A stretch of DNA of 64,000 nucleotides from positions 222,284 through 286,283 of the forward strand of contig JANRJG010000038.1 of NCBI GenBank assembly GCA_033875315.1, written 5' to 3'. Shown here one piece after another: positions 44,856 to 53,472 of the stretch. This DNA comes from Candidatus Methylacidiphilales bacterium. Its GTDB lineage: Bacteria > Verrucomicrobiota > Verrucomicrobiia > Methylacidiphilales > CAZTYG01. The position numbers and the translations under genes are program-made. The notes beneath the pieces were generated by a model. The model saw only the letters and a list, made by a program, of their open reading frames with translations, was not told the DNA's origin and did no database searches. Every line of letters starts with the position of its first letter. Positions within the stretch are counted from its first letter, which is position 1.

Positions 44856-45170
44856 ATGATCGTGGTCAACACCGAAACCATCCCCGGCTACCAAATCGTC
44901 GAAGTCAAAGGTCTGGTCCAAGGCAGCACTGTCCGGGCCAAACACGTCGGACGCGACATCGCCGCAGGCCTCAAGAATCTCGTCGGCGGGGAACTCAAGG
45001 GCTACACCGAACTCCTGGTCGAATCACGCCGGGAAGCAACGGAACGCATGATCTCCCAAGCCGTGGAACTCGGCGCCAATGCCGTCGTCAATGTCCGCTA
45101 CGCCACCACGTCCGTCACCACCGGAGCCGCCGAGCTCTACGCCTACGGCACGGCCGTCGTCGTCGGCTGA
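44856..45170 (+). CDS. YbjQ-family (UPF0145) protein
   Basis: 104 residues with the standard YbjQ pattern: TIPGYQIVEVKGLVQGS, RDIAAGLKNLVGGELKGYTEL, EATERMISQAVELGANAVVNV and the last strand AYGTAVVV. YbjQ proteins form pentamers and are listed as possible heavy-metal binders; real function unknown. First of three tightly packed genes (gap of 6 bases to the next). Confidence 0.95.
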   Translation: MIVVNTETIPGYQIVEVKGLVQGSTVRAKHVGRDIAAGLKNLVGGELKGYTELLVESRREATERMISQAVELGANAVVNVRYATTSVTTGAAELYAYGTAVVVG

Positions 45171-45176
45171 CCCACC

Positions 45177-45641
45177 ATGCGCGACCTCATCGAGTTCATC
45201 ATCAACATCGGCTTCTTTGCCGTCCTGCTCGGCGTCGGTTACTTCGTCGGCTCGGCCCGCGAGAAAGCCCATTTGAAATACTTGGACCAGAAGGAAAAGG
45301 AACTCTCGGGTATTTTCATCAGCAATCTCAAAACCCTTCCCCCCAACTGGAATGCCAGCAAGGCCCAACTTGTCGGGGGCATCTCGGTCATTTCCACCGA
45401 CTACTTCAAGACCTACGCCGCCTCGCTCCGCAACCTCTTCGGCGGACGCATCCGCAGCATGGAAACCCTCGTCGAACGCGCCCGCCGCCAGGCCATCGTC
45501 CGCATGCTCGAAGAAGCCCGCGCCGCCGGGACCAACGCGGTTTGGAATGTCCGGCTCGAAACCAGCACCATCGGCAACACCAAAGGCCAGCCCAGTTCGG
45601 TCGAGGTCATCGCCTACGGCACCGCCCTTCTCGCGGAATGA
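45177..45641 (+). CDS. Membrane-anchored YbjQ-like protein
   Basis: 154 residues. The N-terminus is a single membrane helix (IEFIINIGFFAVLLGVGYFV), and the rest is a diverged YbjQ fold (AQLVGGISVISTDYFKTYAAS, SLRNLFGGRIRSMETL, ARRQAIVRMLEEARAAGTNAV, VIAYGTALL). So the operon holds a soluble and a membrane-tethered YbjQ side by side. Its stop overlaps the next start by 4 bases (ATGA), a sign of coupled translation. Confidence 0.92.
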   Translation: MRDLIEFIINIGFFAVLLGVGYFVGSAREKAHLKYLDQKEKELSGIFISNLKTLPPNWNASKAQLVGGISVISTDYFKTYAASLRNLFGGRIRSMETLVERARRQAIVRMLEEARAAGTNAVWNVRLETSTIGNTKGQPSSVEVIAYGTALLAE

Positions 45642-46369
45642 GCGACGACCTCCATTCCATCCGACACGAACCGCATTTCCAGCCCTCAACCAGGCCGCCC
45701 TCACAAGACGCGAATCGTGACGAGGCCGAGCGCCTGCGAGACTCGGTAGCCAGCGAATCCTATCTTGGAGGTAGAGCGCAATCTCATCGGTTGGCGTGGA
45801 TGCTTCGGCAGCGCGGCCAAAACAGCCTTCTGGGCGACGGCCTCACCCACCTCGCCGCCGCTTTCCTCGGGGGACTCTTCGCCGTCACCGGCGCTTTCCT
45901 GGTCAACCTCATCCTCCCGGAAAACTCCGGCTGGGGCTGGCTCAACACCCTGGTCTTCGGTCCCGTCTGCGAGGAACTCCTCAAGGCCTCCGGTGCCATC
46001 TACCTCTTGGAAAAATGCCCCTACCGTCTCCACTCGGGCCCGGCCTTGGCCGCCGTCGTCATAGCCTCCGCCTTCATCTTCGCCGTCTGCGAAAACCTTC
46101 TCTACGTCCATGTCTATGTCGATGTGGCCCGTCTGAAACACCCCATGGATTACCTCCTCTTCCGCTGGACCGCCCCGACCGCACTGCATCTGGTCTGCAG
46201 CGCCATCGCCTCCCTCGGTCTCATGCGCATCTGGCACCGCGATATCCGCACCGGACACACCGCCGACCTCGATACCGCCTACCCCTTCTTCGCCACCGCC
46301 ATGGTCCTGCACGGGGGTTACAACCTCCTTGCCATCCTCGGCGACAGCTTCCTTTTCCCCAAAGCCTGA
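45638..46369 (+). CDS. PrsW-family intramembrane protease-like protein
   Basis: A 243-residue protein with a 70-residue hydrophilic N-terminus and about six membrane helices. The motifs are VFGPVCEELLKASG (the EExxK-type glutamates), FAVCENLLYV, HLVCSAIASLG and MVLHGGYNLLA, matching the PrsW/CAAX-like protease superfamily whose best known member cuts an anti-sigma factor. The start is the ATG of an ATGA overlap with the previous gene. Third gene of the YbjQ operon; no sigma or anti-sigma gene lies nearby. Confidence 0.88.
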   Translation: MSDDLHSIRHEPHFQPSTRPPSQDANRDEAERLRDSVASESYLGGRAQSHRLAWMLRQRGQNSLLGDGLTHLAAAFLGGLFAVTGAFLVNLILPENSGWGWLNTLVFGPVCEELLKASGAIYLLEKCPYRLHSGPALAAVVIASAFIFAVCENLLYVHVYVDVARLKHPMDYLLFRWTAPTALHLVCSAIASLGLMRIWHRDIRTGHTADLDTAYPFFATAMVLHGGYNLLAILGDSFLFPKA

Positions 46370-46435
46370 TCCCTACGGCCCTCTTTTCCCCGCTTTTTCA
46401 TTTCCATTTCGCTCATCTGTCTTCCCCGCCTTTTT

Positions 46436-46465
46436 CTTCGCGCCCTCCGCACGCTTCGCGGTAAA
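46436..46465 (-). repeat. CGCGAAG-family repeat before polA
   Basis: CTTCGCGCCCTCCGCACGCT... then TCGCGGTAAA; the reverse strand reads as the family consensus. It ends eight bases upstream of the polA ATG. Confidence 0.7.
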
Positions 46466-46473
46466 CTCTCCCG

Positions 46474-49338
46474 ATGTCCTCCAAGACTCTGTATCTCCTC
46501 GACGGCATGGCACTCGTCTACCGCGCCCACTTCGCGTTTGCCACCCGACCCATCGTCAATTCCAAAGGCGTGGTCACCTCAGCCGCTTTCGGCTTCACCA
46601 ACACCCTCCTCGACATCCTCCAGAACCGCCAACCTTCCCACCTCGCCGTCGCCTTCGACACCGCCGCCCCCACCGCCCGCCACACCGCTTTCCCCGCCTA
46701 CAAGGCCCAGCGCGAGGAAATGCCCGAGGACCTCGCCGCCGCCATCCCCCACGTCAAAGCCCTTGTCCGCGCCTTCCACATTCCCGTGCTGGAACTCGAT
46801 GGCCACGAAGCCGACGACCTCATCGGCACCCTCGCCCGACGGGCCGAGAAGGACGGCTTCACCACCTATATGGTCACTCCCGATAAGGACTTCGGCCAGC
46901 TCGTCGACGCACACACCTTCATTTACAAACCCGGACGCCAGGGCGCGGACACCGAGATCCTGGGCCCGGAAGAAGTCTGCGCCCGCTGGGGCATCGCACG
47001 CCCGGAACAGGTCATCGACCTCCTCGGCCTCATGGGCGACACCTCCGACAACATCCCCGGCATTCCCGGCATCGGCGAAAAAACCGCCGCCAAACTGATC
47101 GCCCAGTTCGGCTCGCTCGACGCCCTCCTCGCCTCCACCGACCAACTCAAAGGCAAACAAAAGGAAAGCGTGGAGAAATTCGCCGACCAGGCACGTCTCT
47201 CCCGCCAGCTCGCCACCATCAACTGCTCCGTGCCCATGGATCCCCATTGGGATGAATTAAAAGTCGGCGCCCCGGACGAACCCGCCCTCCGCGCCCTCTT
47301 CGCCGAATTCGAATTCAACACCCTCGGCAAACGAGTCTTCGGCGACACCTTCCAGGTCGCCCGCGGTGCGGGCGCGGCGGATGCCGCCCGGAGGACGGAG
47401 GACGGAGGACAGACGACAGCGGAATTCAGTTTGGAGTCGGAGCCTGACCGCAAACCTGGACGCAAACAGGAAACCGAAAACAAGAAACCGGAGACCATCG
47501 ACACCACCGTCTACCGCACCATCGCCGATGTCACCGTCGACTACCGCCGCGCCACCACGGAATCTGAACGCGCCGAACTGATCAAACTGTTGAAGAAGGA
47601 ACAAGCCTTCTGCTTCGACACCGAAACGTCCTCGCTCGACCCCAAGGACACCACCCTCGTCGGCCTCGCCTTTTCCTGGCAGGCGGGCACCGGTTGGTTT
47701 CTTCACCTTCCCCCCGAACGGAAAAAAGCCGAGGCCATTCTGCACGAATTCGCCCCGGTCTTCACCGACCCCTCTCGCGAAATCACCGGCCACAACCTCA
47801 AGTTCGACCTTGCCGTCCTCGCCGCCCATCGCCTTGAAGTGAAAGGCCAACTCTTCGACACCATGATCGCCCACGCACTCGTCGAGCCCGACCAGCGCCA
47901 TGGCATGGATTTTCTCTCCGAAGTTTATCTCGGTTACCGCCCCATCTCCATCACCACCCTCATCGGCGAGAAAGAAAAAGGCCAGGAACAGCGCACCATG
48001 CTCGAAGCCGACCCGGCCGAGGTCGCCCGTTACGCCGCCGAAGATGCCGACGTCACCTGGCAGCTCCGCGAGAAACTCCTCCCCCTGCTCCAGGAACGCC
48101 AACAGGAAAAAGTTTTTCGTGAGGTCGAAATGCCCCTCCTTCCCGCACTCGTCGCCATGGAATCCGCCGGCATCGCCATCGACATCTTTGCCCTGGAGGA
48201 GTTTTCCCAGCAATTGGCCATCGAAATTGAAAAAGCCCGGGCCGACGTTTTCGCCGCCGCGGGACACGAATTCAACCTCAGCTCACCCAAGCAACTCGGC
48301 GTCGTCCTCTTCGATGAACTCAAGCTCATCGACAAACCGAAGAAGACCGCCACCGGCCAATACAAAACCGACGAGCAAACCCTGACCGACCTGGCCGACA
48401 ATCCGATCGTCGCCCGTCTGCTTGACTACCGCGCGGCCACCAAGCTCAAGTCCACCTACGTCGATGCCCTGCCGAACGAGGTCTCAAAAAAAACCAACCG
48501 CGTCCACACCACCTACCACCAGGCCACCACCAGCACCGGCCGCCTGGCCTCGTCCGATCCCAACCTCCAGAACATCCCCATTCGTACGGAAATGGGCCGC
48601 GAGATCCGCAAGGCTTTCGTGCCGGGGGAAAAGGGCTGGAAGATCCTCTCCGCCGACTACTCGCAGATCGAACTCCGCCTCATCGCCGCCATGTCACGCG
48701 ACGAAGCCATGATCAGCGCCTTCAAGGCCGGTCACGACATCCACGCCGCCACCGCGGCCAAGGTTTACGGCGTCCATTTGGAGGACGTCGACAAAGCCAT
48801 GCGGGGCAAAGCCAAGATGGTGAACTTCGGCATCGTCTACGGCATCTCCGCCTTTGGTCTCTCCCAACGACTCCACATCCCCCGCACCGAGGCCGCTGAA
48901 CTCATCAACGGCTACTTCAACACCTTCCCCGGTATCAAGGCCTACATGGACGAAACCATCGCCTTCGCCCGGAAACACGGCTACGTCGAAACCCTGACCG
49001 GCCGTCGCCGTCCCCTGCGCGACATCAACTCCGCCAACCAGAGCGTGCGCGGGGCCGCTGAGCGCAACGCCATCAACATGCCCGTCCAAGGCACCGCGGC
49101 CGACCTGATCAAAATCGCCATGGCGCGAATCCACGAACGCATGCAGAAGTTAGCAGTCAGAAGCCGGATGCTGTTGCAGGTGCACGACGAATTGGTCTTC
49201 GAACTGGCCCCGGGTGAAGAAGCAACCCTGCGCGAGTTGCTCCAGGAAATCATGCCCCACGCCCTGCCGGAAGTTTCGAAAGTCGTCCCGATCGAAATCG
49301 AAATCGGCACCGGAAGCAACTGGCTCGAAGCGCACTGA
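46474..49338 (+). CDS. polA: DNA polymerase I
   Basis: 954 residues. Residues 1-295 are the 5'-3' flap nuclease (PDKDFGQLV, GLMGDTSDNIPG, GIGEKTAAKL). Residues 370-560 are the 3'-5' proofreading domain with Asp382/Glu384 (FDTETSS), GHNLKFDLA and YAAEDAD, so proofreading looks intact. Residues 580-954 are the polymerase, with Asp728 (DYSQIELR), motif B around MVNFGIVYG and Asp905/Glu906 (QVHDELVFE). Between nuclease and proofreading domains, residues 306-343 are a low-complexity linker whose DNA matches intergenic word repeats. Length slightly above E. coli Pol I because of it. Confidence 0.97.
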   Translation: MSSKTLYLLDGMALVYRAHFAFATRPIVNSKGVVTSAAFGFTNTLLDILQNRQPSHLAVAFDTAAPTARHTAFPAYKAQREEMPEDLAAAIPHVKALVRAFHIPVLELDGHEADDLIGTLARRAEKDGFTTYMVTPDKDFGQLVDAHTFIYKPGRQGADTEILGPEEVCARWGIARPEQVIDLLGLMGDTSDNIPGIPGIGEKTAAKLIAQFGSLDALLASTDQLKGKQKESVEKFADQARLSRQLATINCSVPMDPHWDELKVGAPDEPALRALFAEFEFNTLGKRVFGDTFQVARGAGAADAARRTEDGGQTTAEFSLESEPDRKPGRKQETENKKPETIDTTVYRTIADVTVDYRRATTESERAELIKLLKKEQAFCFDTETSSLDPKDTTLVGLAFSWQAGTGWFLHLPPERKKAEAILHEFAPVFTDPSREITGHNLKFDLAVLAAHRLEVKGQLFDTMIAHALVEPDQRHGMDFLSEVYLGYRPISITTLIGEKEKGQEQRTMLEADPAEVARYAAEDADVTWQLREKLLPLLQERQQEKVFREVEMPLLPALVAMESAGIAIDIFALEEFSQQLAIEIEKARADVFAAAGHEFNLSSPKQLGVVLFDELKLIDKPKKTATGQYKTDEQTLTDLADNPIVARLLDYRAATKLKSTYVDALPNEVSKKTNRVHTTYHQATTSTGRLASSDPNLQNIPIRTEMGREIRKAFVPGEKGWKILSADYSQIELRLIAAMSRDEAMISAFKAGHDIHAATAAKVYGVHLEDVDKAMRGKAKMVNFGIVYGISAFGLSQRLHIPRTEAAELINGYFNTFPGIKAYMDETIAFARKHGYVETLTGRRRPLRDINSANQSVRGAAERNAINMPVQGTAADLIKIAMARIHERMQKLAVRSRMLLQVHDELVFELAPGEEATLRELLQEIMPHALPEVSKVVPIEIEIGTGSNWLEAH
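47391..47494 (+). repeat. Word repeats inside the polA coding sequence
   Basis: GGAGGACGGAGGACGG runs, then after about 45 bases AAACAGGAAACCGAAAAC words. Both blocks occur, inverted and in mirrored order, in the lpxC-lpxA gap (37448-37525). They are translated here as the linker RRTEDGGQ...RKQETENKKPE. Confidence 0.7.
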
Positions 49339-49351
49339 AGCCAGGGCTGTT

Positions 49352-49387
49352 CTCACCGTGAAGAACGCGAAGGTCGCGAAGCGGTGA
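49352..49387 (+). repeat. CGCGAAG-family repeat after polA
   Basis: CTCACCGTGAAGAACGCGAA then GGTCGCGAAGCGGTGA, a dispersed-repeat copy in the 204-base gap between polA and cstA. The remainder of the gap shows no gene. Confidence 0.7.
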
Positions 49388-49542
49388 CTGGGCGCCGTTT
49401 TTTCTTTGCGGGAGGGCGAAGCTCCCGCTGAGCCACTCTTGGAAGATAGACATTTGGACGGATCCTGATTCCTCTTTTTTCCCCGGCGTTTCCTTTGGGC
49501 TTTTCTTGCCCGATGCCGGGGGCCAGAGTCCTGTTTCCTCGT

Positions 49543-51609
49543 ATGGCCAAACCCGCCCGCTTCCTCCGGATTTTGCTCTGGACCGCCATCTCCCTCCTCG
49601 GTGCTACCGCGGTGGGTATCGCCGCTTTCCAACGCAACGAACCCGTCAACGCACTCTGGCTTGTTGTCGCCGGAGCCTGCACCTTCGCCGTCGCCTACCG
49701 CTTCTATTCGGCCTGGATCATGGCCCGGGTCCTGACCCTCGACGACTCCCGCGCACCGGCCGCCGTCACTTGCCAGGACGGCAAGGACTACGTGCCCACA
49801 CCCCGCTGGGTCGTCTTCGGCCACCACTTCGCCGCCATCGCCGGCCCCGGCCCTTTGGTCGGCCCGGTGCTCGCGGCCCAGTTCGGCTACCTGCCCGGCA
49901 CGCTCTGGATCCTTATTGGCGCCACTCTCGGCGGGGGTGTGCACGACGCCGTCATTCTCTTCGCCTCCATGCGCCGCAACGGCAAATCCCTCGGCCAGAT
50001 GATCAAGGAGGAACTCAATCCGGTCATCGGCTTTGTCGCCATGGTCAGCCTGCTTGCCATCATGACCATCCTCCTGGCGGTCCTCGGACTGGTCGTGGTC
50101 AAGGCCCTGGCCGAAAGTCCCTGGGGCTTGTTCACCATCGCCGCCACCATTCCCCTGGCCTTTGCCATGGGATTGATGATCAAGAGCGGCAAAGCGAGCG
50201 TGACCGCCGCCTCGGTCTTCGGTGTGCTCGGTCTGTGTGCCGCCGTCGTCGCCGGCAAATACCTCCCTCCGGGACTGACTGCCGCCCTCACCCTCAAGTC
50301 CACCGACCTGGCCTGGGCCATCATGATCTACGGTTTTGCCGCCAGTGTCCTCCCGGTCTGGATGCTGCTCGCTCCCCGCGACTACCTGAGCACGTTCATG
50401 AAGCTCGGAACGGTGGCGGTCCTCGCTGTTTTCATAGTCATCCTCGCGCCTCCCCTGCACATGCCGGCCCTCACCCCCTTCATCCACGGCGGGGGCTTCG
50501 TCGTCCCCGGACCCGCCTTCCCCTTTGTCTGCATCACCATTGCCTGCGGCGCGGTCAGTGGCTTCCACTCCCTCATAGCCTCCGGCACCACCCCCAAGCT
50601 GCTCGGCCGCGAACGCGACATCCGCCTCGTCGGTTACGGCTCGATGGTGGTGGAAATGCTTGTCTCGCTCATGGCCATCATCGCCGCCTGCGCCCTCCAG
50701 CCCGGGGTCTACTTCGCCATCAACGCCCCGGTCGACCCCAACAATGCCTCCGCAGTCGCGGCCCAGCTCGCCACCATCAATTCTTATGGCCCGGCTTACA
50801 GCGTCACACTGGAGCAAATGAACCAGCTTGCCCGCGACCTCGGTGAACCCCACATCATCGGCAAGGTCGGCGGCGCCCCCACCTTTGCCGTCGGCATGGC
50901 CCACATGTTCGCCCAGGTCATCCCCGGCAAGTCCGCCCTCTCGCTTTGGTATCACTTCGCCATCATGTTCGAGGCGCTGTTTATACTGACGACCATTGAT
51001 GCGGGTACGCGGGTGGGCCGCTTCCTGCTGCAGGATTTGATTGGGCAGGTGTATAAGCCGTTTGGCCGGACGAGTTGGATACCCGGCGTGGTGGTGGCCA
51101 GTGCGTTGGTGGTTTCGGCCTGGGGATGGTTTTTGTACCAGGGCGTGATGGACCCCTTGGGGGGCATCAATAGCCTGTGGCCGCTGTTTGGGATTGCGAA
51201 CCAGTTGTTGGGAACGATTGCGCTTTGTTTGGCGACGACAGTACTGATCAAGATGTACCGCTGGAAGTACGCCTGGGTGACGGGTTTGCCCTTGGCGTGG
51301 ATGATCAGCGTGACGTTCTCGGCGGGGTGGATCAAAATTTTCGCCGAGAATCCGCGTTTGGGATTTTTGGCGCGCGCGGAATTTTTGGAGGGCCAACTGG
51401 CGGCAAATCCGGCGAACGCGGTGCAATTGAAGCAGCTGATCTTCAATGAGCGCATGGACGCAGCAGTTTGCGGGCTGTTCCTGGTGTTGACGGCGATCAT
51501 CCTGGTGGAATCGGGCCGGGCTTGGTGGGGCGTGTTGAGTGGTGCGCGGGAGAACAAGAGCACCGAAACGCCGTTCGTAATGTCGCAATTGCGGCCGGAA
51601 GAGGTATAG
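49543..51609 (+). CDS. cstA: Carbon starvation protein CstA; two-source (chimeric) gene
   Basis: CstA proteins are large inner-membrane transporters for pyruvate or peptides. The 688-residue protein has about 16-18 helices and family motifs GHHFAAIAGPGPLVGPVLAAQ, GGGVHDAVILF, GAVSGFHSLIASGTTPK and FEALFILTTIDAGTR. The start is ATG 49543. At about 50,970 codon choice changes abruptly: of the 30 codons ending at 50970, 20 end in C; of the next 30, only 4 do and 18 end in G. The frame is unbroken, and the protein reads normally on both sides. The two parts thus appear to come from different genomes joined at a conserved segment. Confidence 0.92.
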   Translation: MAKPARFLRILLWTAISLLGATAVGIAAFQRNEPVNALWLVVAGACTFAVAYRFYSAWIMARVLTLDDSRAPAAVTCQDGKDYVPTPRWVVFGHHFAAIAGPGPLVGPVLAAQFGYLPGTLWILIGATLGGGVHDAVILFASMRRNGKSLGQMIKEELNPVIGFVAMVSLLAIMTILLAVLGLVVVKALAESPWGLFTIAATIPLAFAMGLMIKSGKASVTAASVFGVLGLCAAVVAGKYLPPGLTAALTLKSTDLAWAIMIYGFAASVLPVWMLLAPRDYLSTFMKLGTVAVLAVFIVILAPPLHMPALTPFIHGGGFVVPGPAFPFVCITIACGAVSGFHSLIASGTTPKLLGRERDIRLVGYGSMVVEMLVSLMAIIAACALQPGVYFAINAPVDPNNASAVAAQLATINSYGPAYSVTLEQMNQLARDLGEPHIIGKVGGAPTFAVGMAHMFAQVIPGKSALSLWYHFAIMFEALFILTTIDAGTRVGRFLLQDLIGQVYKPFGRTSWIPGVVVASALVVSAWGWFLYQGVMDPLGGINSLWPLFGIANQLLGTIALCLATTVLIKMYRWKYAWVTGLPLAWMISVTFSAGWIKIFAENPRLGFLARAEFLEGQLAANPANAVQLKQLIFNERMDAAVCGLFLVLTAIILVESGRAWWGVLSGARENKSTETPFVMSQLRPEEV

Positions 51610-51612
51610 GCC

Positions 51613-52941
51613 ATGACCAGCGCCGTATTGTTTGCCCTGCTGGTGCAGGCACAGGCGGGAGAGCGCCCCATGGCGATGCCCACGCTACGGGAGCAGGCGG
51701 CGGTGCAGCAGGAATGGGTGAAAGCCCGCCTGGAGCGCAACCTGGCGCCGTTGATGCGCAAATACGGGGTGGATATGTGGCTGGTGGTGAGCCGCGAATA
51801 CAACGAAGACCCGGTGTTCTATTCCATGGTTTCGCCCACCATGTTCGCGGCGCGGCGGCGCACGATTTATGTTTTTCATGATCGTGGGCCGGAGCAAGGG
51901 GTAGAGCGGCTGGCCTTGGGCGGAGGTTCGCAAGGCGGAATTTATGAGGTGTACCGGGATCCGGATAGCGGCATTGAACTGTACGGAGACTCTCAGTGGA
52001 CGCTGCTGCGGAAACTGGTGGACCAGCGCAAGCCGAAGCGCATTGCCGTGAACATTAGCCACACCCACGCGTTTTCCGACGGGCTAAGCGCCGGCGAGCG
52101 CGAGCAACTCGAAGAGGCGCTGGGCGAGGAGAACCGGGCGAAGATGGTGCGGAGCGAAGGATTGGCGCTGGATTTTGTGGCCTTGCGCCTGCCGGAAATG
52201 ATGCCGCAATACCGGAGGATGCAGGAGTATGTGCACTGGATTATCAGCCGGGCTTTTTCGCGCGAAGTGATTACACCGGGCAAGACGACGGACCAGGACG
52301 TGATCTGGTGGTTGCGGCAGGAAAACTTGCGGCTCGGCTTTGGCAACTGGTTTCAACCCTCGTTGCGCGTGCAGCGCAAGCGGGGCAAGGCGCTGCAGAT
52401 TTTGAGCGAGGACGCGCCGACAGTGATTGAGCGGGGTGATGTGCTGTGGGTGGACTATGGCCTAACGGCGATGCGTTTGGCTACGGACACCCAGCATGTG
52501 GGCTACGTTTTGCGGGAGGGGGAAAAACAGCCACCGCCCGGAATTCTGGCCGCCTTGGCGAATGCCAAGAAGATGCAGGACATCGTGTTGGCGAAGATGC
52601 GCCCGGGCCGGACGGGCAACGAAGTATTGGCCGAAGCCTTGGCGGAGATTCGCGCCTTGGGAATTAAGGGTACGGTTTATACGCATCCGATCGGGGACCA
52701 CGGACATGGTGCGGGCCCGTTGATTGGGTTGTGGGACCGGCAGCAGGGAGTGCCGGGGCGAGGCGATGTGAAACTGGAGCCCCAAACTTGGTTTTCGATT
52801 GAGCTTTCGTGCCGGACCCCGATACCCGAATGGGACGGACAGGAACTGTTTGTGGGCATGGAAGAGGATGCGATGCTGGGCCCGGACGGCAAGGTGAGTT
52901 GGATTTTGCGCCGGCAAGAGCAATACCACTTGATTCGTTAA
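51613..52941 (+). CDS. Secreted M24-family (Xaa-Pro aminopeptidase-like) metallopeptidase
   Basis: A 442-residue protein with a short signal peptide (TSAVLFALLVQAQAG). The pita-bread domain has its five metal ligands: Asp in LWVDYGL, Asp in LATDTQHVGY, His in HPIGDHGHG, Glu in FSIELS and Glu in GMEEDA. M24 enzymes remove N-terminal residues next to proline, though many secreted members lack proven activity. It starts three bases after cstA, in the right-hand genome, and is probably co-transcribed with it. Confidence 0.9.
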   Translation: MTSAVLFALLVQAQAGERPMAMPTLREQAAVQQEWVKARLERNLAPLMRKYGVDMWLVVSREYNEDPVFYSMVSPTMFAARRRTIYVFHDRGPEQGVERLALGGGSQGGIYEVYRDPDSGIELYGDSQWTLLRKLVDQRKPKRIAVNISHTHAFSDGLSAGEREQLEEALGEENRAKMVRSEGLALDFVALRLPEMMPQYRRMQEYVHWIISRAFSREVITPGKTTDQDVIWWLRQENLRLGFGNWFQPSLRVQRKRGKALQILSEDAPTVIERGDVLWVDYGLTAMRLATDTQHVGYVLREGEKQPPPGILAALANAKKMQDIVLAKMRPGRTGNEVLAEALAEIRALGIKGTVYTHPIGDHGHGAGPLIGLWDRQQGVPGRGDVKLEPQTWFSIELSCRTPIPEWDGQELFVGMEEDAMLGPDGKVSWILRRQEQYHLIR

Positions 52942-53216
52942 GCGCATAGTTCGACAACGGGTTCGAAAGCAGATTCGAAAACGGGTTCAATGGCGCTGAG
53001 GTACTCCCGGACAAAGCTGCGCGCCATGGGGGAGCAGCCGGGCGAGGGATAAATTTTGAAGAAAAAGTGCTGCGCCGCCGATGGTTCAAGGGAGGGGCAT
53101 AGAAATGCCAGGGTAGAGGCGTTCGAGGCGACGCAACTCTTGCAGTCTTTGCCGACTTCGCGGCACAAAGTCGGGCCCGCGGGGGGTATGGACGAGTCTT
53201 CGTTGGCGATAAGCAT
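52938..53216 (-). CDS. Small protein of unknown function, 92 residues
   Basis: An open frame with AGAGGAA about 14 bases before the ATG at 53216. It carries three cysteines in CREVGKDCKSC near the start and one later; no membrane helix. The frame ends against the M24 gene with a 4-base overlap. Support is weak: length and ribosome-binding site only. Confidence 0.4.
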   Translation of the reverse strand: MLIANEDSSIPPAGPTLCREVGKDCKSCVASNASTLAFLCPSLEPSAAQHFFFKIYPSPGCSPMARSFVREYLSAIEPVFESAFEPVVELCA

Positions 53217-53472
53217 TGCGAGATATTTCCTCTAGTGAGTTCATTTGTAGCCTTTTTCGCCTAGGGGACTAAAGCCTGCGGGGGTGGGAAATCTCAACGT
53301 TTGGTGAGGGTTGGGGCTACCCGCAAAAGAGGGTATTGCAATCGGCACCAAATTTTTCAGTGTTGGTGCAATTTTCAGGCGGTGTTGCTACGCTCAAACT
53401 AGGGCTAGCCGCGCGCCGTAGACGAGCGGTGGGCTTCGCAATTTTCCGGAAAGCTATAACTATTTCGTTTTC

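Noticed and set aside
49150..51588. 812-codon open frame on the minus strand opposite cstA
   Set aside because: Antisense of cstA and the end of polA. It crosses the composition switch only because cstA does; the translation is low complexity with no domains.
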